A DNA stretch of 64,000 nt from Chloroflexia bacterium SDU3-3 (GTDB lineage: Bacteria > Chloroflexota > Chloroflexia > Chloroflexales > Roseiflexaceae). The notes below the pieces were generated by a model. That model saw nothing but the letters and a program-made list of their open reading frames with translations, was not told the origin of the DNA and searched no databases. Of this stretch, positions 8,046 through 16,661 are shown piece after piece. A program made the position numbers and the translations under genes. The stretch spans positions 62,001 to 126,000 of the forward strand of contig WBOU01000011.1 of the NCBI GenBank assembly GCA_009268125.1, in the 5' to 3' direction. Position 1 is the stretch's first letter, and each line of letters begins with the position of its first letter.

Positions 8046-8890
8046 TGATGCACCTCAACTTGCTGGAGAGGAACCCCCTGGTCGTCCTCGCGAAGCTGAT
8101 CGGCCCAGACGGTGAAGCCGACCAGCTTGCTCGGCCCATAGCTGGTGAGAAACGCGGTGTCCACCGCATCGCGCCCGCGCGCGATCAGCACCCGCCCGAT
8201 GCGCGGGGTGTTGTGGCGGGCATCGAAGGTGTGCCACGATCCGCCCACATACGCCTCAAACCAGGCGTGGAAGTCCATCGGCGTCGGGTTCTCGGGCACG
8301 CCGATGTCGGGCAGGTAGCCGCACACATAGCGGGCGGGGATGTTCATCGCCCGGCAGAACATGACCGAGAGATGGGCGAAGTCGCGGCAGACCCCGCGCC
8401 GCTGCTGGTACACATCGTACCCGGATGTGATTGATGTGCTATTACCATAGCCATACTCGATGTTCTGGTGCACCCAGTCGCAGATCGCCTGAACCCTGGC
8501 CCAGCCATCGGGAACCTCGCCGAACAGGCTCCAGGCGTCGCCCATCACCAGATCGGACTGGCAGTGGCGGCTCGGCAGCGTGTAGACGAGCACATCGTCA
8601 GGCAGGGCGGCCACGGGGGTGCCAGGCAGATCGACGCGCACCGGGTCGGCGTCGTCGGGCACCTCGGCCACCGCATCGTAGCGCATCGTCATCTGGCCCT
8701 CAGGGGCGACCCAGCGCCAGACCTGGTTGCCAAAGCTGTCGGCGTAGGCGCGCACGGGCAGCGCTGGCGCGATCTCGCGCCGCTCGGTCAGGAGGGTGTG
8801 CCAGCCGCGCTCGCGCGGGCGCACCAGGGCGGCGGTGGGCGTTGGGGTCTCGCTCTCGATCACGAACTCGCAGCCAACTCGCACGTGCAT
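8042..8890 (-). CDS. Transglutaminase-like protein, second of a coupled pair
   Basis: This 282-residue protein has an N-terminal beta-rich domain and a transglutaminase/papain core. The catalytic residues are in RRGVCRDFAHLSVMFCRA (Cys), MDFHAWFEAYV (His) and WHTFDARHN (Asp). The ATG at 8890 is preceded by GGAGG about five bases away. A GTG twelve bases further upstream in the same frame is less likely. It is transcribed first, and its stop overlaps the next start. The two proteins share the fold but are clearly diverged, so they look like paralogues with different substrates rather than a recent duplication. Confidence 0.85.
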   Translation of the reverse strand: MHVRVGCEFVIESETPTPTAALVRPRERGWHTLLTERREIAPALPVRAYADSFGNQVWRWVAPEGQMTMRYDAVAEVPDDADPVRVDLPGTPVAALPDDVLVYTLPSRHCQSDLVMGDAWSLFGEVPDGWARVQAICDWVHQNIEYGYGNSTSITSGYDVYQQRRGVCRDFAHLSVMFCRAMNIPARYVCGYLPDIGVPENPTPMDFHAWFEAYVGGSWHTFDARHNTPRIGRVLIARGRDAVDTAFLTSYGPSKLVGFTVWADQLREDDQGVPLQQVEVHQ

Positions 8891-9025
8891 ACCATCCTCC
8901 ACCTATAAGCGCTTCTGCGAAAAAGAACAGCAGCGGCGGCCCAGCTGGGCCGCCGCTACGTCGTTGTACCTATAGGCTGTGGCGTGGCAGGATGCGTGCC
9001 ATCGACGACCAGCACCGCCAGCGGA

Positions 9026-10423
9026 CTAGCTCTCCTGCGCGCCGCGGTAGAGCTTCTTGCCGAGGCTCACCATGGTCTTGAAGACCTTGTAGTCCGAATC
9101 CTGGGCCTTGAGCATATCGACCAGGGTCTTGCGGCTCTGCTCGTACATCACCTTCTCGGTGTTGTGATCCACCAGCTCAAGCCAGGTGTCGAGCGAGGCC
9201 TTGGGGTCGGTGAGGTTCAGGTCGAGATCTTTCCATGGCGCAAGCGTCTTTACCGCGTCAAGGAACGACTCGAGCGACTCGGGGATGGTGTACTCCTCGC
9301 CGCTGACCAGATCGGAGATAGCGAACGACATCACGTCCATCGCCTTCTCCTGGGTGAGCTTGCCCGCCTCGAAGAGCTGCGAGGCCATCTGCATATAGCG
9401 CATGGCGGCCAGCTCTTTGTCATCGCCCTGGGCCTCTGCCGACTCGGACTGGGCTGCCTGGGCAGCCAGTGCCTGGGCCTCATCCTCGCTCTCGATCGCG
9501 GGGGCGGCCTCTTCGGCGGGCAGGCTCTCCATCATCTTCAGCAGCTCCTGCTGCCAGTTGAGCTTGCGCTCCAGCAGGTAGTTCGAGCTACCCATGCGCT
9601 CCATCTCTTCGTCGTTCTTGGGGTCTTTGCCGTAGACGAAGGTGTCGTCGTGGGCCTGAAGCAGCGCCTTCACCTGCTCTTCTGGCTTCTTGCCCTCGAC
9701 GTTGGCCATGGAGAGCGCGCCCTCGACCGACTGGCGGTTGATCGGGCCTGCCTTGGGGTCGGCGCGGCGCTGCACCGGGCCGCTGGCGATAGTCTCCTCG
9801 GCACCTTGAGCGTTCTCGGCCCCCTCAACCTCATGCTCGCCCTGGCGCATGGCTGGGGCTTCCTCGGCGCTGCTGCCGAGGCGCATGGCCTGCGCGCCCA
9901 TCGCGTCGGCCTCGGCCTCCAGCCCGGCGTCGTCGTTGATCTCGACGCCCTTGAACTGGGTGGAGGCGCGCACGCGGCCCTGCTTCTGCTGCACCACGTG
10001 CCAGGCCTCGTGGGCGATGTGCTGCTCTTGGCCAGGGGCCACGTGGATATCGGCACCCTGGGTGTAGGCCAGCGCGCCCACATCTGCAGGGGCCGAGGAG
10101 TTGAGGTGGACACGCACATCATCCATCGGCACGCCCGAGAGCTGCTCAACCCCGGATTTCACATGTTTGGGAAGCGTGGTGGCCGTGCCCTCGGCGCTGG
10201 GCTGCGAGGCGGCCTGGGGCTGCGAGCCGCCACCCGAGCGGCGCTGCACCGGCCGCGACGAGCGGCCATGGAGCGCGACCTTGCCAAAGCTGTGGGTCGC
10301 CAGCGCGGCGGAGCGCCGCTGGATGGGAGCAGCGCTAAAAGGGCGGTCGGGCGCGACCGAGGGGGATATCGAGGACACCACCCGCGGTGCCCGCATGCGA
10401 CTGCGCTTTGAAAACTCACCCAT
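9026..10423 (-). CDS. eCIS-core (DUF4157) protein with inactive- or metalloprotease-like HExxH-type motif
   Basis: This 465-residue protein has no signal peptide. Residues 1-80 are low-complexity and Arg/Ser-rich with PIQRR and PVQRR segments. Residues of about 85-165 are the DUF4157 (eCIS core) domain: LSGVPMDDVRVHLNSSAPADVGALAYTQG, then HIAHEAWHVVQQKQGRV, then EADAMGAQAM. The HEAWH motif with a downstream Glu fits a zinc-metallopeptidase-like site. The C-terminal 290 residues are predicted helical, acidic and Ala/Glu-rich, with no recognised family. DUF4157 proteins are often found with extracellular contractile injection systems, but no such genes are nearby. The ATG at 10423 has GAGGAG about ten bases upstream. 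Confidence 0.85.
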   Translation of the reverse strand: MGEFSKRSRMRAPRVVSSISPSVAPDRPFSAAPIQRRSAALATHSFGKVALHGRSSRPVQRRSGGGSQPQAASQPSAEGTATTLPKHVKSGVEQLSGVPMDDVRVHLNSSAPADVGALAYTQGADIHVAPGQEQHIAHEAWHVVQQKQGRVRASTQFKGVEINDDAGLEAEADAMGAQAMRLGSSAEEAPAMRQGEHEVEGAENAQGAEETIASGPVQRRADPKAGPINRQSVEGALSMANVEGKKPEEQVKALLQAHDDTFVYGKDPKNDEEMERMGSSNYLLERKLNWQQELLKMMESLPAEEAAPAIESEDEAQALAAQAAQSESAEAQGDDKELAAMRYMQMASQLFEAGKLTQEKAMDVMSFAISDLVSGEEYTIPESLESFLDAVKTLAPWKDLDLNLTDPKASLDTWLELVDHNTEKVMYEQSRKTLVDMLKAQDSDYKVFKTMVSLGKKLYRGAQES

Positions 10424-10458
10424 AGAACGTGATCTCCTCGACAAGAGGGCGGCACATA

Positions 10459-10488
10459 TCTATATCAATAAACGAACAATCACAGCAA
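10459..10488 (-). promoter_or_regulatory. Candidate promoter of the eCIS-core gene
   Basis: On the minus strand TTGCTG (10483-10488) and TATAGA (10459-10464) are separated by 18 bases within a locally AT-rich stretch. Confidence 0.4.
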
Positions 10489-10571
10489 ATAGTGGGTATA
10501 TATGACCCCCAACTGTGTGCTGAGCGTAGCATATTTGCCCAGCGGTGTCAATCATCTATCTTGCTCAAAAT

Positions 10572-10618
10572 GCTCCGCCCAGCGTCCGTATAGTTCTTCT
10601 ACAGGCGCTAGGCGGAGC
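10572..10618 (-). terminator. Hairpin after the LLM oxidoreductase gene
   Basis: GCTCCGCC-(C)-AGCG pairs with CGCT-(A)-GGCGGAGC across a loop of about 20 bases. On the minus strand it is followed by ATTTTG. A second short stem overlaps the end of the gene around 10650-10680. Confidence 0.45.
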
Positions 10619-10664
10619 AGAGCGAACGCGGCGCTGTGATACGATGTTCACCTGGGCGCTGGGG

Positions 10665-11666
10665 CTAGCGCGCCCAGGCCTCGGCCAGCAGCTCGTACGA
10701 GCGCACGCGGGCGGCGTGGTCGTAGAGCGTGGTGTTGACCATCAGCTCATCAGCCTGGGTCTGCTCGGCGATCTCTAGCAGGCGCTCGCGCACGGTGGCC
10801 GGGCTGCCCACCGGCTGCGGCGCGCGCATGGACTGGACAACCTCGCGCTCGGCGGGGGTGTAGGGGTAGGCGCGGGCCTCGGCGGGGCTCGGGATGCGGC
10901 CAGGGCGACCGCCGCGCAGCCGCAGGTACACCAGGTCGAGCGAGGCCGAGATCTCGCGGGCCAGCTCGTCGGTCTCGGCGACCACGGCGGCCACGGCCAC
11001 AATCACCTGGGGCTTGGCCAGCCATGGCGAGGGGCGGAAGTTCTGCCGATAGGTGCGGGCGGCGGCCACAGCGGCGTGCGGGTTGATGTGGTGCGCGAAG
11101 GCGAAGCCCAGGCCCTGCTCGGCGGCCAGCTGCGCGCCAAAGCCGCTGGAGCCAAGCACCCAGATCGGCGGCAGCGCCACATCGGGCGGCCCAGCCATGA
11201 TCGTGTGGAAGGGGTGGTCGTCGGGGAAGGATGCCGCACCGAAGGCCTGCAGCTCGGCCAGCTGCGCGGGGAAGTCGTCGGCACCCAGGGCCTCGCGCGA
11301 GCGGCGCAGGGCGTAGGCAGTCAGCTGGTCGGTGCCGGGGGCGCGGCCCAGGCCCAGGTCGATCCGGCCAGGAAACAGCGCCTCCAGCGTGCGGAAGGTC
11401 TCGGCCACGTGCAGCGGGGCGTGGTTGGGCAGCATGATCCCGCCGGAGCCAACGCGGATGCGCGTGGTCTCGCGGGCCACCTGGCCGATCAGCACCTCGG
11501 GCGCGGTGCTGGCCACGCTCACGATGTTGTGGTGCTCGGCCAGCCAGTAGCGGGTGTAGCCCAGCGCATCGGCGCGGCGGGCCAGATCGAGCGTGTTCTG
11601 CAGCGCCTGCGGGCCAGTGCTGCCCGCGCTCACTGGCGTGAGGTCGAGGATAGAAAGTGGGATCAT
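10665..11666 (-). CDS. Luciferase-like (LLM class) flavin-dependent oxidoreductase
   Basis: This 333-residue TIM-barrel protein belongs to the bacterial luciferase/alkanal monooxygenase-like family. The signature segments are [15 protein letters not shown], the active-site-proximal [33 protein letters not shown] and [12 protein letters not shown], and the C-terminal [12 protein letters not shown]. This subtype uses reduced FMN. The substrate cannot be predicted. It is transcribed divergently from a second LLM oxidoreductase across a palindromic operator-like site, so the two may be co-regulated. Confidence 0.88.
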   Translation of the reverse strand: MIPLSILDLTPVSAGSTGPQALQNTLDLARRADALGYTRYWLAEHHNIVSVASTAPEVLIGQVARETTRIRVGSGGIMLPNHAPLHVAETFRTLEALFPGRIDLGLGRAPGTDQLTAYALRRSREALGADDFPAQLAELQAFGAASFPDDHPFHTIMAGPPDVALPPIWVLGSSGFGAQLAAEQGLGFAFAHHINPHAAVAAARTYRQNFRPSPWLAKPQVIVAVAAVVAETDELAREISASLDLVYLRLRGGRPGRIPSPAEARAYPYTPAEREVVQSMRAPQPVGSPATVRERLLEIAEQTQADELMVNTTLYDHAARVRSYELLAEAWAR

Positions 11667-11714
11667 CGCATCTCTTCTCTCTGCTATACTTCCTGCGGAT
11701 GGTTGACGTTCGTG

Positions 11715-11745
11715 TATACTTAGGTAATCAGCTTACGTAAGTATA
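11715..11745. promoter_or_regulatory. Operator-like palindrome between divergent LLM genes
   Basis: The left arm TATACTTAGGTAA (11715-11727) and the right arm TTACGTAAGTATA (11733-11745) match at 12 of 13 positions across a five-base spacer. The right arm also contains the self-complementary CTTACGTAAG. The site sits between the two divergent starts and is likely bound by a dimeric regulator controlling both genes. No regulator gene is adjacent. Confidence 0.5.
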
Positions 11746-11794
11746 GCCTAATTTCGATCAAACTGGCGCAGTGCACGCCAGCCAGAAAGAGACC

Positions 11795-12766
11795 ATGAAC
11801 ATGACCACATCAGCATCGGAAGAGCGAGAAATACGTGATCGGATCGGCATTTCTATCGGCAACCCCAGCGCCCCGGCACTGCTCGACACCATCCGCGAGG
11901 CCGAGGCGGCAGGCGTGGCCCAGGTGTGGATGACCCAGAACCCCAGGATTATTGACGCGCTGACGTTCTACGCCGCCGCGATCAGCCAGACATCGCGCAT
12001 CCGGCTGGGCACATCTATCGTGCCGACCTACCCGCGCCACCCGCTGGTAATGGCCCAGCAGGCCGCCACCGTCGATGCGCTGGGGCCGGGGCGGCTGCGG
12101 CTGGGCATCGGTCCAAGCCACAAGCCGATCATCGAACCGATCTACGGCATCCCAATGAGCGAGCCGCTAACCCATCTCGACGAGTATGTGACGATCGTGC
12201 GGGCGGCGCTGCACGATGGTGCGGTTGACTTCAGCGGCAAGTACCTAACAGCCAAACTGTCCAGCGCCCCCACCGCTCATGTACCCGTGCTGGTCTCGGC
12301 GCTGGGCGAGCAGGCGTTCCGCCACGCGGGCCAGCACGCCGATGGCGCTATCTCGTGGAACTGCCCGATCCCCTACCTACGCGATGTGGCGCTGCCCGCC
12401 CTGCACAATGGTGCCGCGCAGGCAGGCCGCCCCCGACCCACGCTGGTGGCCCACTTCTGGATCTCGCTCAGCACCGATCGGGATGCGGTGCGTGCCGCCA
12501 TGCGCAAAGGCCTGGAATACTACCCCACGCTGCCATTCTACGCCAAGATGTTCGCCGCCGCAGGCTACCCGGTGCCGCAGGGCGGCGGCGTAAGCGACGA
12601 GCTGGCCGACGCCCTGGTGATCGCGGGGACCGAGGAGCAGATCCGCGAGCAGATCCGCGAACTGCTGGACCAGGGCATCGACGAGCTGCTCCTCACCAGC
12701 GCGGCGGTGGGCGATGCGGCGCAGGAGCAGTCGCGGCTCTTCCAGCTCATCGGAAGCATCGCCTAA
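11795..12766 (+). CDS. LLM class F420/flavin-dependent oxidoreductase
   Basis: This 323-residue protein has the luciferase-like TIM-barrel of the F420-dependent subgroup: RIGISIGNPSAPALLDTIREAEAAGVAQVWMTQ, RIRLGTSIVPTYPRHPLVMAQQA and GPGRLRLGIGPSHKPIIEPIYG. The C-terminus has the GTEEQIREQIRELLDQGIDEL segment common in this group. Whether it uses F420 or FMN cannot be settled by eye. The ATG at 11795 was chosen for its upstream AAAGAGA. It heads a run with the glutathionyl-hydroquinone reductase-like gene 18 bases downstream and an overlapping acetyltransferase. Confidence 0.85.
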   Translation: MNMTTSASEEREIRDRIGISIGNPSAPALLDTIREAEAAGVAQVWMTQNPRIIDALTFYAAAISQTSRIRLGTSIVPTYPRHPLVMAQQAATVDALGPGRLRLGIGPSHKPIIEPIYGIPMSEPLTHLDEYVTIVRAALHDGAVDFSGKYLTAKLSSAPTAHVPVLVSALGEQAFRHAGQHADGAISWNCPIPYLRDVALPALHNGAAQAGRPRPTLVAHFWISLSTDRDAVRAAMRKGLEYYPTLPFYAKMFAAAGYPVPQGGGVSDELADALVIAGTEEQIREQIRELLDQGIDELLLTSAAVGDAAQEQSRLFQLIGSIA

Positions 12767-12784
12767 CAAGAGGAGGAGAAAAAC

Positions 12785-13732
12785 ATGACCACTTCGGCCC
12801 AGTTCCCCGCCGAGACCAGCGACAGCGGAGCCTTCGTGCGCCAGGCCTACCGCATCCGCGACCGCATCACCGCCGACGGCTCGTCGGGATTCCCAGCCGA
12901 GCCGGGGCGCTACCACCTCTATGTCTCGCTGGCCTGCCCGTGGGCGCATCGCTCGATCATCGTACGCGGCCTGCTGGGGCTGCAGGATGTGATCAGCATG
13001 TCGGTGGTTGACCCCATCCGCGACGAGCGCGGCTGGGCCTTCCGCGAGGGGCCGGGCCACGGCCCCGACCCCGTAAACGGCTTCTTGTTCCTCTCCGAGG
13101 CCTACCTGCGCACCGACCCTAGCTTCACCGGGCGCTATACCGTACCCTGCCTCTGGGACCGCATCACCCAGCGCCTGGTGACGAACAACTACCCCGACAT
13201 CACCATCGACATGGAGACCCAGTTCACGCGCTACCACCGCGCTGGTGCGCCCGACCTCTACCCCGAGGCGCTACGCGAGGAGATCGACGCGGTGAGCGAC
13301 CTGATCTACCACGATGTGAACAACGGCGTGTACAAGGCCGGGTTTGCCACCAGCCAGGAGGCCTACGAGCAGGCGGTCGATGCGCTGTTCGCGCGGCTCG
13401 ACTGGCTAGAGCAGCGGCTGGCAGGCCAGCGCTACCTGGTGGGCGGACAGCTGACCGAGGCCGACATCCGGCTGTTCACCACGCTGGTGCGCTTCGACGC
13501 GGTCTACCACGGCCACTTCAAGTGCAACATCCGGCGTCTGGTCGACTACCCCAGCCTCTGGGGCTACGCCCGCGACCTCTACCAGCGGCCAGGGTTTGGC
13601 GAGACGGTCAACTTCGACCATATCAAGCGCCACTACTACATGACCCACGATCAGATCAACCCAACGAGGATCGTACCGAAAGGCCCCGCCGTGGACTGGG
13701 ATGCGCCGCATGGTCGCGAGGCGCTCTCGTGA
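12785..13732 (+). CDS. Glutathionyl-hydroquinone reductase-like (omega-type GST) protein
   Basis: This 315-residue protein matches the YqjG/ECM4/PcpF family. The thioredoxin-like domain (about 20-150) carries the catalytic cysteine in SLACPWAHR, and MSVVDP and FLSEAYLRTDP are family-typical. The helical C-terminal domain (about 160-310) contains NNGVYKAGFATSQEAYEQAV and LTEADIRLFTTLVRFDAVYHGHFKCN. Family members reduce S-glutathionyl-hydroquinones. As glutathione is uncommon in this kind of organism, another thiol may be the partner. AGGAGGAG precedes the ATG. It follows the LLM oxidoreductase by 18 bases and overlaps the next gene. Confidence 0.9.
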   Translation: MTTSAQFPAETSDSGAFVRQAYRIRDRITADGSSGFPAEPGRYHLYVSLACPWAHRSIIVRGLLGLQDVISMSVVDPIRDERGWAFREGPGHGPDPVNGFLFLSEAYLRTDPSFTGRYTVPCLWDRITQRLVTNNYPDITIDMETQFTRYHRAGAPDLYPEALREEIDAVSDLIYHDVNNGVYKAGFATSQEAYEQAVDALFARLDWLEQRLAGQRYLVGGQLTEADIRLFTTLVRFDAVYHGHFKCNIRRLVDYPSLWGYARDLYQRPGFGETVNFDHIKRHYYMTHDQINPTRIVPKGPAVDWDAPHGREALS

Positions 13733-14238
13733 TCGGCGAAACCCTGATCCGCGACGCCCGCCCCGACGAGCGGGCGATCATCCGCGAGCTGACGCTGCGG
13801 GCCTACGCCGAGCACGCGGCGGCGATGCAGCCGAGCGCGTGGGAAGGGCTGCACGAGGCCATCCGCAGCGCGCTGGGGTCGGAAGAGCCTGCCGAGCGGA
13901 TCGTGGCCGAGCACGGCGGGACGGTGGTGGCCAGCGTGCTGCTGTTCTCGCCCGAGGCCAACGCCTACGGCGGCGCGGCGGGCGGCCAGGGCGCGCCCGA
14001 GATCCGCATGCTGGCCGTCGCGCCCGAGGCGCGCGGGCAGGGCCTGGGCGAGGCCCTGGTGCACGAGTGCATCCGGCGGGCGCGGCGGGCCGGGGCCAGC
14101 GAGATCGGCCTGCACACCTCGCACAGCCTGCGGGCGGCCATCCGCCTCTACGAGCGGCTAGGCTTCGTGCGCGCGCCGCAGTACGACTTCCAGCCCGCTG
14201 GGGCCGAGCTGGTGATGGGCTACCGGCTCAAGATCTAG
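13729..14238 (+). CDS. GNAT-family N-acetyltransferase
   Basis: This 169-residue acetyl-CoA-dependent acetyltransferase starts at a GTG that overlaps the previous stop by four bases (GTGA). Motif A for acetyl-CoA binding is IRMLAVAPEARGQGLGEALVHECIRRAR, and motif B is AIRLYERLGFVR. The substrate is unknown. Translational coupling to the glutathionyl-hydroquinone reductase-like gene suggests a shared detoxification or redox role. The same frame is open upstream of the GTG, but there it lies inside the preceding gene. Confidence 0.85.
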   Translation: MIGETLIRDARPDERAIIRELTLRAYAEHAAAMQPSAWEGLHEAIRSALGSEEPAERIVAEHGGTVVASVLLFSPEANAYGGAAGGQGAPEIRMLAVAPEARGQGLGEALVHECIRRARRAGASEIGLHTSHSLRAAIRLYERLGFVRAPQYDFQPAGAELVMGYRLKI

Positions 14239-14419
14239 GCAAGAAGATGCCGTGGAGACGATCAGAAAGCTGTCGCTGACCATCCTCGGCATCACATTCA
14301 CCGCCTGATCCGCCCCGAGTATTTCAAAACTGATCACGTTCTTCTCATCAACAAGCGCAAAATACACGCTACAATAGATCCACAGCTCTTCTTCCCAAAC
14401 AAAAGAAGGAATTGCGCCG

Positions 14420-15229
14420 ATGGAAGCACCGCAGACACCGGATGGAGCCACACCCGCCTTTCCCAACGCCGCACGGATCTACAACTACACCCTCGGCGGC
14501 AGCTTCTACTACCCCCCCGATCAGGCCGCCGCCGAGTACATGTTCTCGCTGGTGCCATCCACAAAAAAGTGGGTGCACATGCTCCGCGACTTTTTGCAGG
14601 CGGCCACCCAGCATATTGTGAAGGAAAAAGGCATCACCACCTTCGTCGATTTTGCCTCGGGGCTGCCCACCGACGAGCACATCCACGCCGCCGCCCCTGG
14701 CCTGCGCGTGATCTACTCGGACAACGACCCCGAGACCTACGCCGCCGCGCAAAAGCTGATCGGCGGGCTGCCCAACGTGCGCTACTTTCTCCACGATGTG
14801 ATCGACCCGCTCGACCTGCTGGAGAAGCCCGAGGTGCAGGAATTCCTTGGCGACGATAGGCGAGTGGCCATCGGGATCAGCGGCGTCAGCTCGTTCTTGG
14901 ACATGGACGACATGCAGCGCATGGTGGCCGATCTCTACGACTGGGCCGCGCCGGGGTCGGTGCTCTACACCACCTTCGAGACCAAAGAGGCCGACAAGAC
15001 CACGCCGCGCATGGAGCAGTTTGTCGACATGTTCCGCCAGGCTGGCGCGCCCTTCCACTTCTACACCTACGAGGAGAGCCTGACGCTCTGCCGCCCGTGG
15101 AGCCTGCCGCCCAGCGGGCTGGTGCCGCTGCAGCAGTTCCTGGGGCTGCCCGAGGGATACATCACCCCCGAGGAGCACGAGGACGTTGGGCTGGAGTTCT
15201 ACGCCGCCATCCTCGAAAAGCCCGTATAA
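14420..15229 (+). CDS. SAM-dependent methyltransferase of the PF04672 (DUF574) type
   Basis: This 269-residue protein has the features of the Methyltransf_19/DUF574 family: FPNAARIYNYTLGGSFYYPPD at the N-terminus, FVDFASGLPTDEHIHAAAPGLRVIYSDNDPE as the SAM-binding motif region, and ISGVSSFLDMDD followed by DLYDWAAPGSVLYTTF. The family is abundant in Actinobacteria, with mostly unknown substrates. AGAAGGA precedes the ATG. The gene is monocistronic and ends at a strong hairpin shared with the convergent DUF1304 gene. Confidence 0.8.
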   Translation: MEAPQTPDGATPAFPNAARIYNYTLGGSFYYPPDQAAAEYMFSLVPSTKKWVHMLRDFLQAATQHIVKEKGITTFVDFASGLPTDEHIHAAAPGLRVIYSDNDPETYAAAQKLIGGLPNVRYFLHDVIDPLDLLEKPEVQEFLGDDRRVAIGISGVSSFLDMDDMQRMVADLYDWAAPGSVLYTTFETKEADKTTPRMEQFVDMFRQAGAPFHFYTYEESLTLCRPWSLPPSGLVPLQQFLGLPEGYITPEEHEDVGLEFYAAILEKPV

Positions 15230-15237
15230 AACAAAGA

Positions 15238-15264
15238 GGGCGCGCTGGGAACACCAGCGCGCCC
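15238..15264. terminator. Hairpin between convergent genes
   Basis: Perfect 11-bp arms GGGCGCGCTGG (15238-15248) and CCAGCGCGCCC (15254-15264) enclose a five-base loop, between the methyltransferase and DUF1304 stops. Confidence 0.55.
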
Positions 15265-15284
15265 GTGCCGCCCCACACCCCAGC

Positions 15285-15650
15285 CTAGGCCAGCAGCGCC
15301 AGCAGCAGCGCCACCGCCGCAGGGCCGCCCTGCACCCACAGGATCGAGCGCTTGGCCGTCAGGCTGCCATAGACCGCCGCCACCAGCACACAGCCCAGGA
15401 AAAACAGCCGGATCTGCGCGCCAACCGCCGGATCGGGGTGCAGCAGCCCCCACACCAGCCCCGCCGCCAGAAAGCCGTTGTACAGGCCCTGGTTGGCCGC
15501 CATAGCCTTTGTCTGGGCAGCCTGCTCAGGCGTGAGGCCAAACGAGCGCATGGTGCGGGGCTGGGTCCACGCGAACATCTCAAGGTACAAAATGTAGCAG
15601 TGCTCCAGGGCAACCAGCCCCGCAAACACCTGAGCCAGAATGGTGAGCAT
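15285..15650 (-). CDS. DUF1304 small membrane protein
   Basis: This 121-residue protein has four hydrophobic helices and matches DUF1304. The diagnostic features are the N-terminal FAGLVALEHCYILYLEMFAWTQP, the central NQGLYNGFLAAGLVWGLL and the C-terminal YGSLTAKRSILWVQGGPAAVALLLALL. The family is found widely as a small integral membrane protein of unknown function. On the minus strand a TATAAT lies at 15698-15703, but no convincing -35 element accompanies it. Confidence 0.85.
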   Translation of the reverse strand: MLTILAQVFAGLVALEHCYILYLEMFAWTQPRTMRSFGLTPEQAAQTKAMAANQGLYNGFLAAGLVWGLLHPDPAVGAQIRLFFLGCVLVAAVYGSLTAKRSILWVQGGPAAVALLLALLA

Positions 15651-15769
15651 AGCGCAATTCCTCTCATCTGCCAGAACATAGATCGGCCAAAGCGGCTATT
15701 ATACTCGCAAGTCGCCGCCCGCCGTTCTATGCTATACTGCCCGGCGATGGGTATGTTAAGGGAATCCAC

Positions 15770-16114
15770 ATGAGCAACGAACTCCTCCACCAGCTGCGCG
15801 CCCTGCTCTCCGATCGGGCGGAGATCAAAGACGAGATCGCACGGCAGCAGGCCGAGCTCGCCCAGATCGAGACCGCTATCGCCATGCTCATAGCGCCGCT
15901 CGATGGGCCGGTGAAGGTGCCCGGCATCGGCTCGGTCACAATGACCCGCCCGTCAACCACGCGCCGATTCAGCCCCGACCGGCTGCGCGAGCTGATCCAG
16001 AGCCTGCGCGAGAGCGGCAACGAGCCGATGGCCCAGGAGATCGAGGCGTGCCAGGTGGAAAGCGAGCTGGCCGGTCGGCTCCAGATCTCGTCCGAGCGCA
16101 GGCGGGCCAGCTAG
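15770..16114 (+). CDS. Small coiled-coil hypothetical protein
   Basis: This 114-residue protein is not recognised. Residues 1-45 form a likely coiled coil (RAEIKDEIARQQAELAQIETAIAMLI). A short beta-like segment VKVPGIGSVTMTRPSTTRRF follows, then a helical C-terminus (LRELIQSLRESGNEPMAQEIEAC). AGGGAA lies about ten bases before the ATG. It resembles small phage or defence-associated accessory proteins in general architecture, but no specific family can be named. The next gene begins 19 bases downstream. Confidence 0.6.
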   Translation: MSNELLHQLRALLSDRAEIKDEIARQQAELAQIETAIAMLIAPLDGPVKVPGIGSVTMTRPSTTRRFSPDRLRELIQSLRESGNEPMAQEIEACQVESELAGRLQISSERRRAS

Positions 16115-16133
16115 CCCCGCATAGAGAAGGCCG

Positions 16134-16661
16134 ATGCAAGCACAGCCTCCCGAACGACGAATCGCGCTCAAGCTCTTTCTGGCGCTCATCTGTGTGATAG
16201 GCGGGTGGACGGTGCTTGAGAACGCCGTCTTCCCCTCATTCAGCACACAGCAGGCCGATCAGCGCGGCACCGCCCAGCCCGAGCGGCTGGCGCGCGCCAC
16301 CGCCGCGCCGCCCAGCAGCACCGCCAGCGCGGTGCCGCCCACGCCCACCGCACTGCCCACCGCGCCCAGCACGCTGCCCACCGTGGCCCCCGCCGCCACC
16401 GGCGAGGCCGCACCGCCAGCCATCACCATCGTCGCAGGCCCGCCAGCAGCCAACTACAACCCGACCTTCCGCAACGATGGGCAGCTCAACCGCGTCTCGC
16501 CCGCGTTCTGGCCCTGCAAGTCGGGCCAGATCAAGGCCGACAATGCCGCGCTACGCTACTTCACCCCGCAGCACCCGCTCTACGACGCCACCTTCAACAA
16601 CGTGACCTGCTACGAGACCGCCGAGGAGGCCCAGAAGGGCGGGTTCACACCAGGGGAGTAG
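16134..16661 (+). CDS. Membrane-anchored protein with Thr/Pro linker and sunset-like C-terminal domain
   Basis: This 175-residue protein has an N-terminal hydrophobic anchor (LKLFLALICVIGGWTVL, about 12-28). A long Ala/Pro/Thr-rich linker spans about 45-110. The C-terminal domain CKSGQIKADNAALRYFTPQHPLYDATFNNVTCYETAEEAQKGGF resembles the small 'sunset' domain that ends some secreted nucleases: paired cysteines, YF-P near the middle, and a final E-A-x-x-x-G-F. It is probably exposed on the outside of the membrane. Its 3' end overlaps the convergent thioredoxin gene by 17 bases. Confidence 0.6.
   Translation: MQAQPPERRIALKLFLALICVIGGWTVLENAVFPSFSTQQADQRGTAQPERLARATAAPPSSTASAVPPTPTALPTAPSTLPTVAPAATGEAAPPAITIVAGPPAANYNPTFRNDGQLNRVSPAFWPCKSGQIKADNAALRYFTPQHPLYDATFNNVTCYETAEEAQKGGFTPGE

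Noticed and set aside
9026-10423. Complete contractile injection system
   Set aside because: No sheath, tube, baseplate or AAA+ gene is visible anywhere in the window.
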